Shown: piece by piece, positions 35,661 to 44,133 of the stretch
How the letters are laid out: every line of letters begins with the position of its first letter
Numbering within the stretch: position 1 is the stretch's first letter
NCBI RefSeq assembly: GCF_009695655.1
Contig: NZ_VUNM01000016.1
Span: 1-48,591 of the forward strand
Length of the DNA stretch: 48,591 nt
Source of the DNA: Sharpea porci
GTDB taxonomy: Bacteria; Bacillota_I; Bacilli_A; Erysipelotrichales; Coprobacillaceae
Reading direction: 5' to 3'
Program-made: the position numbers and the translations under genes
Notes under the pieces: generated by a model
Databases searched by the model: none
The model's input: only the letters and a program-made list of their open reading frames with translations
What the model was told of the DNA's origin: nothing

Positions 35661-36985
35661 TATGCCGCTAAAGACATAAGCTCCGCATTCAAGCTAATTA
35701 AAGTAGAGAATGTGCAGGTGCTTCTCTTGGCAGACTGAGGAACTTTTGCCTCAATTGCCAACCTTGAACTCTCATCCAGGGATTTTAATATTTCACGTAT
35801 AAAATATCTTGCTCCGATATTATAGGATGCAGATAAGTCACTGTTGTAGATTTTACCGCTTTGGAACTTACAAAGTTCATAGGTATTAAATCCACCAGCC
35901 TTTCCACGAAGAACCATGCCGCTTCCATCATATGCATATTTACTTGTTCCCCATGCACAGATATGACTGATTCTCATTCCTAATCTGTGGGCTTTATTTG
36001 TAACAATGGATTGAACTTCCTGACTTCGCCACATTTTGAGCTTCTGTTTCTTGGAGCCACGGACTCTGCCATTTTTGTCCAGGTGTTCAAATACTATGGT
36101 ATCTGCATTATAGAGAACTGCTATATCCATAATATAATTAGCGGTCCTTGATGCAATGCCGTGGTTAATACCTTTTGCTTTAGCCCATAATCTCGGTGTT
36201 TTGTAGTTTCCATGCTGCTGTGCCTTTTTGATACGATTGATGCTATGCATCAGAGAGTCTGTTTCTTTAGGGAGCTTACAAAAATGTCTCCCGAGAATAG
36301 TGCCATCCGAACGCATTACAGAAATAGTAGCGGCTGTATTTATGCCTAGGTCTACGGAAACAATGGTCTTGTCATATATGGATGCTTCTTTAAGCGTAGT
36401 GCTTTCTTCAAATGGGAAATCCAAAAACCACTCCTTGCCACGTCTTTGGAGAGTAGGAGCGCACTGTCTCCTGTTTTTGCAATATCTGTATATATAATCC
36501 ATGTCTGTTTTACGAAGGTCTACAGTAATCCAGTCCCATGTATTACGGACATAGACTTTAATCTGTGCAGCATAGTCATCTGTCTGGTTGTACATTACAG
36601 TTCGGTACATTGATGGAAATACATATCCTGCTCTTGGATATGACGGCTCCTTGCCAGAAGGTTTTCCCTTCCAATTAGCCATATTGCTTTTATAAGAGGA
36701 TACTTTTCCGATGGCTTCGTTAATTGCACCACGGCGCATATAACTTGGCATTTTATAGAATCTTAAATCAAAATCGTATTCAGGACTTGGATTATCCTTC
36801 GTGGCATGAACAAGACTTTCGATATACGTAAGTCTGCTCTGTCCTTTGAAAGTAACAACGGTATCCCATTTATCAATACAGACAGCAATAAGATAATCTA
36901 CGACACGCCTGTATATAGCAACAGTATCTTTGAATATATGGCTGTAATGCTTGATCTTAACGCTGTAGGTTGTGTATATCCGCAT
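35660..36985 (-). CDS. tnpB: TnpB, RNA-guided nuclease of the IS605 element
   Basis: A 441-residue protein. RuvC-like catalytic segments are SVDLGINTAAT (Asp near 213), IVFEHLDKNG (Glu near 300) and NSDLSASYNIGARY (Asp near 390), in the correct order. The zinc finger that normally sits between the last two (two CxxC pairs) is not recognisable; only single Cys residues remain in ICAWGTSK and YELCKF. TnpB uses a guide RNA from the element's right end to cut DNA and favour transposon retention. It starts 16 nt after the tnpA stop. All three acidic residues are kept, so it may be active. Confidence 0.88.
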   Translation of the reverse strand: MRIYTTYSVKIKHYSHIFKDTVAIYRRVVDYLIAVCIDKWDTVVTFKGQSRLTYIESLVHATKDNPSPEYDFDLRFYKMPSYMRRGAINEAIGKVSSYKSNMANWKGKPSGKEPSYPRAGYVFPSMYRTVMYNQTDDYAAQIKVYVRNTWDWITVDLRKTDMDYIYRYCKNRRQCAPTLQRRGKEWFLDFPFEESTTLKEASIYDKTIVSVDLGINTAATISVMRSDGTILGRHFCKLPKETDSLMHSINRIKKAQQHGNYKTPRLWAKAKGINHGIASRTANYIMDIAVLYNADTIVFEHLDKNGRVRGSKKQKLKMWRSQEVQSIVTNKAHRLGMRISHICAWGTSKYAYDGSGMVLRGKAGGFNTYELCKFQSGKIYNSDLSASYNIGARYFIREILKSLDESSRLAIEAKVPQSAKRSTCTFSTLISLNAELMSLAA

Positions 36986-37001
36986 GCCGCAGACCTCCTT
37001 C

Positions 37002-37430
37002 CTATTTGATCTTCTGAGAATTGATGTAGTCTGTAACCTGTTTTAGACTTCTATCACTCACTGCAGCAACAAAGTATGATGGATTCCATAAATGATCGCC
37101 CCAAAGCTTTTTCTTGATTTCAGGCTGGTTTAAAAATAACCACCTTGCTGTATTGCCTTTAAGCACTTTAACGGCATCCGATAGCCGAAGTTGCGATTTA
37201 CAATCCACAAGCAGGTGTATATGGACAGGCATAATTTCAACGGCAATGATATTCATGTATAAAGACTTAAGTGTTTCGAGGAGATAATTTCTAATGTCCG
37301 TCTCTATTTCACCTATGAATATGGACTTCCTGTACTTTGTAGCCCATACGATATGATATTGCAGGGAATATGCATAACCTCTGCCATGAGTAACATCTTT
37401 AGGTATTGAAAATATAGTAACTTTATCCAT
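37002..37430 (-). CDS. tnpA: TnpA, Y1 HUH transposase of the IS605 element
   Basis: A 142-residue single-strand transposase. It has LQYHIVWATKYR near the start, the HUH metal motif in MPVHIHLLVDC and the catalytic Tyr in KQVTDYINSQ near the C-terminus. I begin at MDKVTIFSIPK, since the upstream part of the longest frame translates the left-end hairpin. The length matches IS200/IS605 TnpA. It precedes tnpB in the same direction. Apparently intact. Confidence 0.9.
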   Translation of the reverse strand: MDKVTIFSIPKDVTHGRGYAYSLQYHIVWATKYRKSIFIGEIETDIRNYLLETLKSLYMNIIAVEIMPVHIHLLVDCKSQLRLSDAVKVLKGNTARWLFLNQPEIKKKLWGDHLWNPSYFVAAVSDRSLKQVTDYINSQKIK

Positions 37431-37507
37431 ATAAATATTACAACATATGTGCACTAAAATTTCAAGGAAATGCCGCACGCTCATGACTAAAGTCACGAGC
37501 GTGCGGC

Positions 37508-38077
37508 AGCAAAATCGTCAATAGCTTCTTGTCCTTTCAACCATGTTTCTTTTTCACAGTCTTGTTCTATTTCAGTAACCGTATGCTTTGTCCATTTCGC
37601 AAGATCTTGATAAATCATACGTTCACTGTCACCTATCATCTCCGAGAGACTCTTGATGCTTGTTGAATTAATCATTGAATAAGGTGTGATAGCAGGCTGA
37701 TGAATCATAACTTTACCATGAGGCATGATGAAGCGATGACCTTCAGGTAGGGATGCAAATACAAGAGATCCTGCACTTGCACAGATTTCACTGACAACAC
37801 CAAAGAACTTCACTGGTGCTCCTTCAATGAAATCAATAAGATGATAAGCAGCATTTACACTACCACCTGGCGTATTGAAATAAAGAGTAATTGGACTACT
37901 TTCGCTTTCTTGAATAAAAAGCTCGCAAATAGTGATAAGGGATTCAATAGATTCCGATGTAATCTCATCACTCAAAGTGACTTTTCTCATCTTAGAAGTA
38001 AGATAAGCCTTTGCATCGATTGCGAATGGTCCGTTTACACTCTGTGAAACGAACACTTGATTTGTTTGTGAATTCAT
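37508..38077 (-). pseudogene. ClpP-like serine protease gene, 3' end displaced by IS605
   Basis: About 190 residues of a ClpP-fold protein. It shows the oxyanion loop NTPGGSV (about 68-74), nucleophile Ser101 in CASAGSLV, His126 in VMIHQPA, and KGQEAID just before the break. The original 3' end (YGIADYLF onward) lies at 35474-35545 on the other side of the insertion; the present frame ends in four foreign residues from the IS hairpin. Catalytic Ser and His are retained, so a product lacking the last 25 or so residues could still fold. ClpP-like genes beside virD4 occur in some gut conjugative elements; the role there is unknown. AGGAAG lies upstream of the ATG. Confidence 0.8.
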
Positions 38078-38120
38078 AATGTACTCTTCCTTTCTTTTCT
38101 ACTTACTAATAACTACTGTT

Positions 38121-38545
38121 TCATCATAACCCAAGTTCAATTCTTGCTTAACCGTGAGAAGGAAATTCTGATTTCAGACTTCTTTCTTCAAGGACAAACA
38201 CCTGAACCTTGGATATTCATCATAACCTAAGTTCGCTTCTTGCTTAACCGTCAGAAGGAAATTCTGATTTCAGACCTACTTCTTTAAGGCAAACACCTGA
38301 ACTTTGGATATTCATCATAACCCAAGTTCGCTTCTTGCTTAACCGTGAGAAGGAAATTCTAATTTCAGACCTACTTCTTCAAGGACAAACACCTGAACTT
38401 TGGATATTCATCATAACCCAAGTTCGCTTCTTGCTTAACCGTGAGAAGAAAATTCTGATTCAAACCTACTTCTTTAAGGGCAAACACATGAACCTTGGAT
38501 ATTCATCATAACCCAAGTTCGCTTCTTGCTTAACCGTCAGAAGAA
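38121..38545. repeat. 95-96-bp tandem repeats upstream of the ClpP-like gene
   Basis: Units start with TCATCATAAC at 38121, 38217, 38312, 38408 and 38503 (spacings 96, 95, 96, 95); the fifth is partial. Each contains TTCTTGCTTAACCGTGAGAA. Two more diverged copies of that motif appear at about 38622-38645 and 38725-38750. In the leftward direction, each unit encodes a short peptide (FLLTVKQE, NLGYDE) followed by stops. Only the unit nearest clpP has an ending (TVVISK, then TAG) that looks like a true C-terminus. The remaining stretch to 38890 has no gene. Confidence 0.85.
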
Positions 38546-38895
38546 AAATGCATGAGCCACCCTCCTTATTAACTGAAAACATTTAAAATTTCATGCTATC
38601 ATAACACTCAACAAATTATTGCTTAACCATGAGAAGAAAACTCTTTATCCTTATATTATATATACATGTTCACCTCATGAGACTATCTGTACGTTAATGT
38701 AACAAACTATTATAAATCTTAATCAATAATTGAGGAACCATGAGAGGAGAAAATTAGATAGGACTACTTTATAAGTGTTGGAGAGATAGTTTTTTCGTTC
38801 GGGAATTCTATTATAGCACTTCGATTTTGGTTTATAAACTTTTTACGGGGAGTAGTGAAGTGGTGGATATATTGGGCACTATTCTATTGATTAAT

Positions 38896-38912
38896 ATGCA
38901 AATCATTTGCAT
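38896..38912 (+). promoter_or_regulatory. Palindromic operator and promoter of the nitroreductase gene
   Basis: ATGCAAAT-C-ATTTGCAT is a perfect 17-bp palindrome. Its right arm contains TTGCAT, usable as a -35, with TAAAAT 16 bp further on as -10. A dimeric regulator bound here would cover the -35. Confidence 0.5.
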
Positions 38913-38957
38913 TTTTAGCTATTTCCTTTAAAATAGAAGCGTAAGTGAGGAATAGAA

Positions 38958-39452
38958 ATGGATACAATATTAAAAAGACGCAGTGTTAGAAAATGGCTTA
39001 ATCAATCTGTTGAAGAAGAGAAGATTAAAACCATTCTCAAAGCTGCGATGAATGCCCCTAGTGCTGGCAATCAAATGCCATGGGAGTTTGTTGTTGTGGA
39101 AGATCAGGCAATGCTTGAAGAGCTTTCCAACTCATCACCCTATGCCAAATGTGTTGCGCATGCACCAGTTGCTATTGTTGTAGTTTATCGAACTGATGGC
39201 TTAAGATTTCCAAGCTATGCACAAATTGATAGTGCGATAGCTGCAGAGAATATCTTGTTGGCTATTACTGATCTAGGACTAGGTGGTGTATGGCTAGGGA
39301 TTGCACCAGAAGAGGAAAGGATGGAGAAAGTTGAGAAGATCTTGCATCTAGAAAACAAGCATGCTTTCGCTATTATTCCATTTGGTTACAGTGATATGAC
39401 ACTTGATTCAAATGATAAATATGATGAAGAGAGAATCACTTGGTATAAGTAG
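38958..39452 (+). CDS. Nitroreductase-family flavoprotein
   Basis: A 164-residue enzyme of the FMN-dependent nitroreductase fold. RRSVRKW binds the FMN phosphate near the N-terminus, APSAGNQMPWEFVVV (about 35-49) is the family signature, and GLGGVWLGIAP lies in the C-terminal third. Small single-domain members reduce nitro compounds, quinones or flavins with NAD(P)H; the physiological substrate here is unknown. GAGG lies 7 nt upstream of the ATG. Monocistronic behind a palindromic promoter; the next gene starts 80 bp later with its own promoter. Confidence 0.88.
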   Translation: MDTILKRRSVRKWLNQSVEEEKIKTILKAAMNAPSAGNQMPWEFVVVEDQAMLEELSNSSPYAKCVAHAPVAIVVVYRTDGLRFPSYAQIDSAIAAENILLAITDLGLGGVWLGIAPEEERMEKVEKILHLENKHAFAIIPFGYSDMTLDSNDKYDEERITWYK

Positions 39453-39460
39453 TAGAAGAC

Positions 39461-39490
39461 TTGCATATTAATTATAAAGATTTATAATTA
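39461..39490 (+). promoter_or_regulatory. Promoter and palindromic operator of the CobW-family operon
   Basis: -35 TTGCAT (39461-39466), a 16-bp spacer and -10 TATAAT (39483-39488). A perfect palindrome, TAATTATAAA-GA-TTTATAATTA (39469-39490), covers the spacer and the -10. The AT-rich symmetry and location suit a Fur-family metal repressor such as Zur, but it is not a textbook Zur box. Confidence 0.55.
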
Positions 39491-39533
39491 GCACTGATCT
39501 ATTAAGAGTGCAAAACTTAAAGGAGTGAATTTT

Positions 39534-40685
39534 ATGGCAAAAGTAGATATTATTTCTGGTTTCTTAGGAGCTGGAAAAACAACATTAATTAAAAAGTTAG
39601 TTAAAGAATCTTTAGGTAATGAAAAAGTTGTTTTAATTGAAAATGAATTTGGTGAAATCTCTATTGATGGTGGTTTCATGAGAAATGCAGGAATTCAGGT
39701 TAATGAATTATCACAGGGATGTATTTGTTGTTCTTTGGTGGGTGATTTTGAAGCATCATTAAAGCAGGTATTGGATCAGTATAATCCTGATCGTATTGTT
39801 ATTGAACCTAGTGGGGTTGGTAAGTTATCTGATATTATTGATGCTGTGGAAAAGGTTAATGATGAAAGACTTGAATTGAATAGTTTCTTGGCTGTTGTTG
39901 ATGCTAAGAAATGTAAGATGTATCATAAGAATTTTGGTGAATTCTTTAATAACCAGATTGCTTCTGCATCTATTGTTGTATTAAGTAGAACACAGGATGT
40001 TGATGAAGCTAAATTAGCAACTGATCTTGATATCATTAGAGAATTAAATGAACATGCACCTGTTATTACTACACCATGGGATGAAATTACTGGTGATCAG
40101 ATTCTTGAAGCTGCCAACAATAAAGAAGCCCTTGAAAAAGCTTTAGTTGCAGCTGCTAAAGAACATGAACATTCAGTAGAAGGACATCATCATCATCACC
40201 ACCACCATCATGATCATGATCACGAATGTGAAGATGAACATTGTGAATGTCATCATCATGATGAACACGATCATGAACATCATCATGACCACGATGAACA
40301 TGAGCATGAACATCATCATCACCACCATCACCATGATGGCGAAGCACATCCACATACAGATGATGGCGATACAAAACTCTATTACAATGAAGAAGATGCT
40401 CATGATGCTGATGAAGTCTTCCAGTCAATCGGTGTAGAGACAGCACATACATTCACACCTGAAGAAATTAAGGAAAAGCTTGATGTACTTACAAATGATG
40501 ATTCTGTAGGTAATATTTTAAGAGCTAAGGGTATTGTCAGAGGTACTGAGAATAAGTGGTATGAATTTGACTATGTTGCTGGTGATAGTGAAATTAGAGA
40601 AACTACACCTGATGTTGGTGGTAGATTAGTAGTTATTGGTGAAAACTTAGATGCCAAGAAGCTCTATGATTTAATGAAAGGTTAG
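39534..40685 (+). CDS. CobW/COG0523 metal GTPase with long His-rich tract
   Basis: A 383-residue G3E GTPase, a likely metallochaperone for zinc or nickel/cobalt. Walker A is GFLGAGKTT (9-17), the metal motif CICC is at 63-66, and EPSGVGKL (91-98) is the switch region. The guanine-specificity motif is atypical (VVLSRTQDVD in place of NKxD). Residues 211-274 are an extreme His/Asp/Glu tract that could store or buffer metal. A CobW C-terminal domain follows (about 300-383). AGGAG lies 9 nt before the ATG. It is followed after 3 nt by a second CobW-like gene, so the pair is an operon under the palindromic promoter. Confidence 0.9.
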   Translation: MAKVDIISGFLGAGKTTLIKKLVKESLGNEKVVLIENEFGEISIDGGFMRNAGIQVNELSQGCICCSLVGDFEASLKQVLDQYNPDRIVIEPSGVGKLSDIIDAVEKVNDERLELNSFLAVVDAKKCKMYHKNFGEFFNNQIASASIVVLSRTQDVDEAKLATDLDIIRELNEHAPVITTPWDEITGDQILEAANNKEALEKALVAAAKEHEHSVEGHHHHHHHHHDHDHECEDEHCECHHHDEHDHEHHHDHDEHEHEHHHHHHHHDGEAHPHTDDGDTKLYYNEEDAHDADEVFQSIGVETAHTFTPEEIKEKLDVLTNDDSVGNILRAKGIVRGTENKWYEFDYVAGDSEIRETTPDVGGRLVVIGENLDAKKLYDLMKG

Positions 40686-40688
40686 TCT

Positions 40689-41651
40689 ATGGATAATATT
40701 GAAACAAGAATCTATTTGTTTACTGGTTTCTTAGAAAGCGGCAAAACAACATTTGCGAATGATACAATTGTCAATACTAACTTCTGTGAAGACGAAAGAA
40801 CAGTGCTTATCGTTACAGAAGAAGGTGAAGTTGAATACGACGTTAAACAGCTTAAAGAACACAATACAGACTATGTTGAAGTCGAAGATATTGAAACACT
40901 CAAAGATACAGCCTTTTGGCATGATCTTAAGACAAAATATCAGCCTACTCAGGTCTTAGTAGAATATAATGGTATGTGGGATGTTCCTACATTCATGAAT
41001 GCCCCATTCCCTAAAGGATGGGATATCGTCCAGATTCTTACAACTATTGATGCAAGTAAGTTCACATACTTTGTCAATAATACAAATATGCGTTCTTACC
41101 TCTTCCAGCACTGTTCTCAATCAGACCTCATCATCTTCAATCGTATTGAAGGCGTGAAGAAATCATTCATGAGAAACAATATCAAAGCTATGAACCAACA
41201 AGCACAGATTATCTATGAGAAGTCTGATGGTTCTATTGATAATAGTATGCAGGATGAATTACCATATGATTACAACGTAGATGAATTTGATGTAGCTGAT
41301 CATGATTTTGGTATCTTCTGCTATGATGTCATGGAACATCCAGAACGCTATGCCAATAAGAAAGTACGTATTAAAGGTAAGTTCATCGGTAAAGATAAAG
41401 TCAGAAAGAATGGCTTTATCTTAGGTCGTTATGCCATGGTATGTTGTGAACAGGATACGTCATTAATTGGTATGCTTGTAGAAAGTGAACCTGAAATCAT
41501 TGACCAGTTCATTCCTAATGAATGGCTCATTATTGAAGGTCATACAACAAGTGATTATGATCCTGAATTACAGATGCCTGTCATTACTTTACATGCAGAC
41601 AACATTGAAGTCACAAAACCACTTGATTATGAATATGTCACATTTGACTAA
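40689..41651 (+). CDS. CobW-type GTPase fused to a YcgQ/TIGR03943-like C-terminal domain
   Basis: A 320-residue protein. The N-terminal G3E domain (1-190) has Walker A GFLESGKTT (13-21) but lacks the CxCC motif, and the GTP-specificity region reads LIIFNRIEG. The C-terminal part (about 210-320), with NKKVRIKGKFIGKD, FILGRYAMVCCEQDTSLIGMLVE and WLIIEGHT, resembles the C-terminal OB-like domain of YcgQ (DUF1980/TIGR03943) proteins, which usually stand apart beside a YcgR permease and a CobW gene. Here the two activities are in one chain. It is coupled to the His-rich GTPase and ends at a strong terminator. A zinc or transition-metal role is inferred. Confidence 0.75.
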   Translation: MDNIETRIYLFTGFLESGKTTFANDTIVNTNFCEDERTVLIVTEEGEVEYDVKQLKEHNTDYVEVEDIETLKDTAFWHDLKTKYQPTQVLVEYNGMWDVPTFMNAPFPKGWDIVQILTTIDASKFTYFVNNTNMRSYLFQHCSQSDLIIFNRIEGVKKSFMRNNIKAMNQQAQIIYEKSDGSIDNSMQDELPYDYNVDEFDVADHDFGIFCYDVMEHPERYANKKVRIKGKFIGKDKVRKNGFILGRYAMVCCEQDTSLIGMLVESEPEIIDQFIPNEWLIIEGHTTSDYDPELQMPVITLHADNIEVTKPLDYEYVTFD

Positions 41652-41660
41652 TTAACATGA

Positions 41661-41682
41661 AAGGGATGCCTCGGCATCCCTT
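41661..41682 (+). terminator. Terminator of the CobW-family operon
   Basis: AAGGGATGCC and GGCATCCCTT arms with a tiny loop, then ATT. It lies 9 nt after the stop codon. Confidence 0.75.
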
Positions 41683-41765
41683 ATTAGTTATATAGTGAAA
41701 TATTTTTTGATCTTTGATGAAGTATATTCTAAGGACATCTTCGCTTTTCTATTGTATTTGATATT

Positions 41766-42680
41766 TCAAAATTTTCCGTTAACATCTCTCCAACAGCGGG
41801 TAACGTGATCCCAATATGAAGAATAATCTGTAGCATTAATTATACTGTCTACAATAGGAAGCAACAGCATTTTAATCATCTCTAAAACATCTTCTAGTTT
41901 CACATTAACCAATACTTTCTTCTTTTTTAAAAACATCTTCCATCTAGTCTGGTGAATTTCATTAACTAAAAAATCATTTGTTAATGCAAACATATCATCA
42001 AATCCAGTCCCTCTATGTGCAAATGTTCTCTTAATAGCTTCTTTTAATTCTTTTCCATCAAGATCATATTGATTGGCAAGAATATAAATATCATAGAAAT
42101 CTTTATACCTACTATTAGCATTCCCTAGAGAAACAATCGCCTCAAATTTTTCGGATATTACCGAAGGAATTGAATATGCATAGATATAAGGTTCTTCCAT
42201 ATCAAGAAGAACAGGAAATTCCATTTTTATTTTATGAGGATAAATGACATCCCCAAATCCAACATCAACCGACACTGGTATCTTTGTTCTATCTAAATAT
42301 GCTATGATAGAAACATTTACTCCGTGATACTCTTTAAATTCTGTAATTTTCATCACATCGAGAGTATCCAAATCATATTTTAAAGCATCATCACAATCTA
42401 TAGAGAATATATTTGCGAACACTTTTTTCATATAGTCTAAATTATTAGGTATATTTTTTGCTAGGAGGTCTATATCTTTAGTTGCTCTTGCAAATTCACC
42501 TTCAAAGAGCGCATACAGGAATATGCCTCCCTTAAGTGTAAATCGTTCTACATATTCTGAAACCGATAGCCTGTATATACTCCTTTCCAATCCATATGCT
42601 ATCAATATTTCTTGAAATGCTTTTCCGCTTTCTTTTGCCTGCTTCTTCAACCTATCTTTTACTGACATTGCATTAATCAT
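41766..42680 (-). CDS. abiEii: AbiEii-type nucleotidyltransferase toxin
   Basis: A 304-residue protein of the AbiEii/AbiGii family, DNA polymerase beta-like nucleotidyltransferases that act as type IV toxins (some add nucleotides to tRNA). The active-site pattern is present: GG at 51-52 in LKGGIFLYALFEGEF, then the Asp pair in ATKDIDLLAK (Asp69, Asp71). The C-terminal KDFYDIYILANQYDLDG is typical. Its start overlaps the antitoxin end by 4 nt (ATGA). AbiE systems block some phages by halting growth of the infected cell. Intact. Confidence 0.88.
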   Translation of the reverse strand: MINAMSVKDRLKKQAKESGKAFQEILIAYGLERSIYRLSVSEYVERFTLKGGIFLYALFEGEFARATKDIDLLAKNIPNNLDYMKKVFANIFSIDCDDALKYDLDTLDVMKITEFKEYHGVNVSIIAYLDRTKIPVSVDVGFGDVIYPHKIKMEFPVLLDMEEPYIYAYSIPSVISEKFEAIVSLGNANSRYKDFYDIYILANQYDLDGKELKEAIKRTFAHRGTGFDDMFALTNDFLVNEIHQTRWKMFLKKKKVLVNVKLEDVLEMIKMLLLPIVDSIINATDYSSYWDHVTRCWRDVNGKF

Positions 42681-43261
42681 ACAAGCACCTCAAGATATTG
42701 CCTCATAACTTTTTCACATTTCATTAGTTCAGCGTACTTAATCAAGCGATTCAAATTGCGATTATTCTTTCGTAGATAAGTTATAAGGATTTCTTTCGTT
42801 TCTTCTATTCCAACATTTTCTCTATAATACACTATATCTACCACAGTCTTTTCTATATTATAAATTTGAAATTCATTTTTTCCTTCTTTAACCGTAATAA
42901 CACCGATATCATGCCTATCATTTGTATAATAATGAACTTTCATTGGTGGCCAATCGGGAATAGTGGACATCTTCGCCTTTCTGGGTATTGCAATATCAAC
43001 AGCATCTGGAATATATGTCGTTAGATTATAGTATGATGCAGCACTTAGCAGACATATAACTCCCTTAGGTGCATATGCCTCCACATAATAGAAGTCAGAT
43101 TCCTCACCACAATAATTTACATTTTCAAAATAACTCTTATTCAGTTTAATCAATTTTCCCATATTAACTAACTTACTAATCTTATACTGTGATAAACCTC
43201 TTCCTTTAAGTTCTTGCATGGAAAAAATTTTTTGGTCTTCAGGAAGTACAACTGTTTCCAT
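42677..43261 (-). CDS. abiEi: AbiEi-type antitoxin and repressor
   Basis: A 194-residue protein. The N-terminal winged helix (about 8-55) contains FSMQELKGRGLSQYKISKLVNMGKL-type sequence. It is followed by the antitoxin domain with GVICLLSAASYYNLT, DIAIPRKAK, YNIEKTVVDIVYYRENVG and YLRKNNRNLNRLIKYA, as in the AbiEi family. It antagonises AbiEii without stable binding (type IV) and represses its own promoter. GAGGTG precedes the ATG. Upstream is an inverted repeat overlapping the promoter. It forms a two-gene operon with the toxin. Confidence 0.88.
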   Translation of the reverse strand: METVVLPEDQKIFSMQELKGRGLSQYKISKLVNMGKLIKLNKSYFENVNYCGEESDFYYVEAYAPKGVICLLSAASYYNLTTYIPDAVDIAIPRKAKMSTIPDWPPMKVHYYTNDRHDIGVITVKEGKNEFQIYNIEKTVVDIVYYRENVGIEETKEILITYLRKNNRNLNRLIKYAELMKCEKVMRQYLEVLV

Positions 43262-43289
43262 TAATCAACACCTCTTTTCTATTTATTTT

Positions 43290-43310
43290 CGGCATATTAT
43301 TTAATTGCCG
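43290..43310 (-). promoter_or_regulatory. AbiE promoter with inverted-repeat operator
   Basis: CGGCA and TGCCG arms separated by 11 bp. Leftward reading gives -35 TTGATT and -10 TAATAT with a 17-bp spacer. The inverted repeat covers the spacer and -10, as expected for AbiEi autorepression. Confidence 0.55.
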
Positions 43311-43504
43311 TATTTCAATCAAATTATACATAAGAACTCATTAATCGTCAATCAGAACAAAATCAATATTTCCTTCAGTTTATATTAATTAAATGCCATT
43401 CTTTATTGAAAAAGACTTGATCTTCAGCATTCTTTTTACTATATAGCTTCAATGATTGCATTTATCGTACAATTACATTACATTTACTAATAGAGGTGAT
43501 CTCA

Positions 43505-43783
43505 ATGTCTAAAACTACAAATATCAATATTCAAATTGATTCCGAATTTATGTCTGAACTTGAAAAACTTTATGGTCAATATGGCTTGTCTATTACTGAA
43601 GCTATTAATATTTTTCTACATGTATTCCTTATAGAAGGTTGTCTTCCATTTGAAGTTATTCAACAGAGATACAACACAGAAACAGAATCTGCTATGAGAG
43701 AAGCTCGTGCGATTGCCAATGGTCTTATCCCGTCAAAGAAATATTCTTCTGCTGCTGAAATGATTAATGATGCTCTTGAATAA
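43505..43783 (+). CDS. Orphan RelB/DinJ-like antitoxin
   Basis: A 92-residue protein. The ribbon-helix-helix N-terminus (MSKTTNINIQIDSEFMSELEK-type strand and helix, then LSITEAINIFLHVFLIEGCLPFEV) is typical of RelB/DinJ. A helical C-terminus (AMREARAIANGLIP) completes it. GAGGTG lies 6 nt before the chosen Met. No toxin frame follows: 43784-43867 has only short frames and then a terminator. It therefore appears to have lost its toxin or to act alone. Confidence 0.75.
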   Translation: MSKTTNINIQIDSEFMSELEKLYGQYGLSITEAINIFLHVFLIEGCLPFEVIQQRYNTETESAMREARAIANGLIPSKKYSSAAEMINDALE

Positions 43784-43867
43784 GCTTACATGTTATTATC
43801 ATGCATTAATCAGTAATCATATTAAATATGTGAATGCTGTATCTCATACAGATTTATTCTAAAGCAC

Positions 43868-43907
43868 AAAACACTATCTTCTCTTTAAAGAGTGGAGATA
43901 GTGTTTT
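43868..43907 (+). terminator. Terminator behind the orphan antitoxin
   Basis: Arms AAAACACTATCT and AGATAGTGTTTT with a loop of about 16 nt that can pair further (CTCTTTAAAGAG), then CTTTT. Confidence 0.75.
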
Positions 43908-44133
43908 CTTTTGTATTAGTAAAATCATTGATATTTATTAAATTGTTGATATCTAGGCAACCGTTTTTTTCAGTTGTAGTGAGTAGTATGACTCTGATGT
44001 ATAAAATCATTCACATGCATATTTGTCTTATTTACAAGTCTATATCATTGATGTCTAAAATAGCGAAATAGAACTAGTCAGTTAATATGATATATGTTAG
44101 TATGTGGCTACATTCAAAATAAGGGGGATATGA
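43908..44133. other. Intergenic stretch before sstT
   Basis: AT-rich, with no ORF. It should contain the sstT promoter; the only clear element is the AAGGGGG ribosome site just before the ATG. Confidence 0.4.

Larger units (their letters stand above)
35553..37510 (-). mobile_element. IS200/IS605-family insertion sequence (tnpA + tnpB)
   Basis: The element carries tnpA and tnpB in the same direction and has subterminal hairpins instead of inverted-repeat ends. The hairpin 35561-35580 (CACACGACT / AGTCGCGTG) is at one end, and 37472-37507 (GCCGCACGCTC...GAGCGTGCGGC) is at the other. Both share GACTAAAGTC at the tip. No target duplication is expected for this single-strand transposition mechanism. 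It interrupts the ClpP-like gene close to its 3' end. Exact ends are uncertain by a few bases. Confidence 0.85.

Noticed and set aside
38121-38545. CRISPR-like appearance of the 95-bp repeats
   Set aside because: The whole 95-bp unit is conserved with no variable spacers; this is ordinary tandem duplication.
40156-40452. Antisense and shifted frames over the His tract, giving proteins made of His/Asp, Met/Val or Met/Ile
   Set aside because: They are shadows of the low-complexity CAT/GAT codons of the CobW His-rich region.
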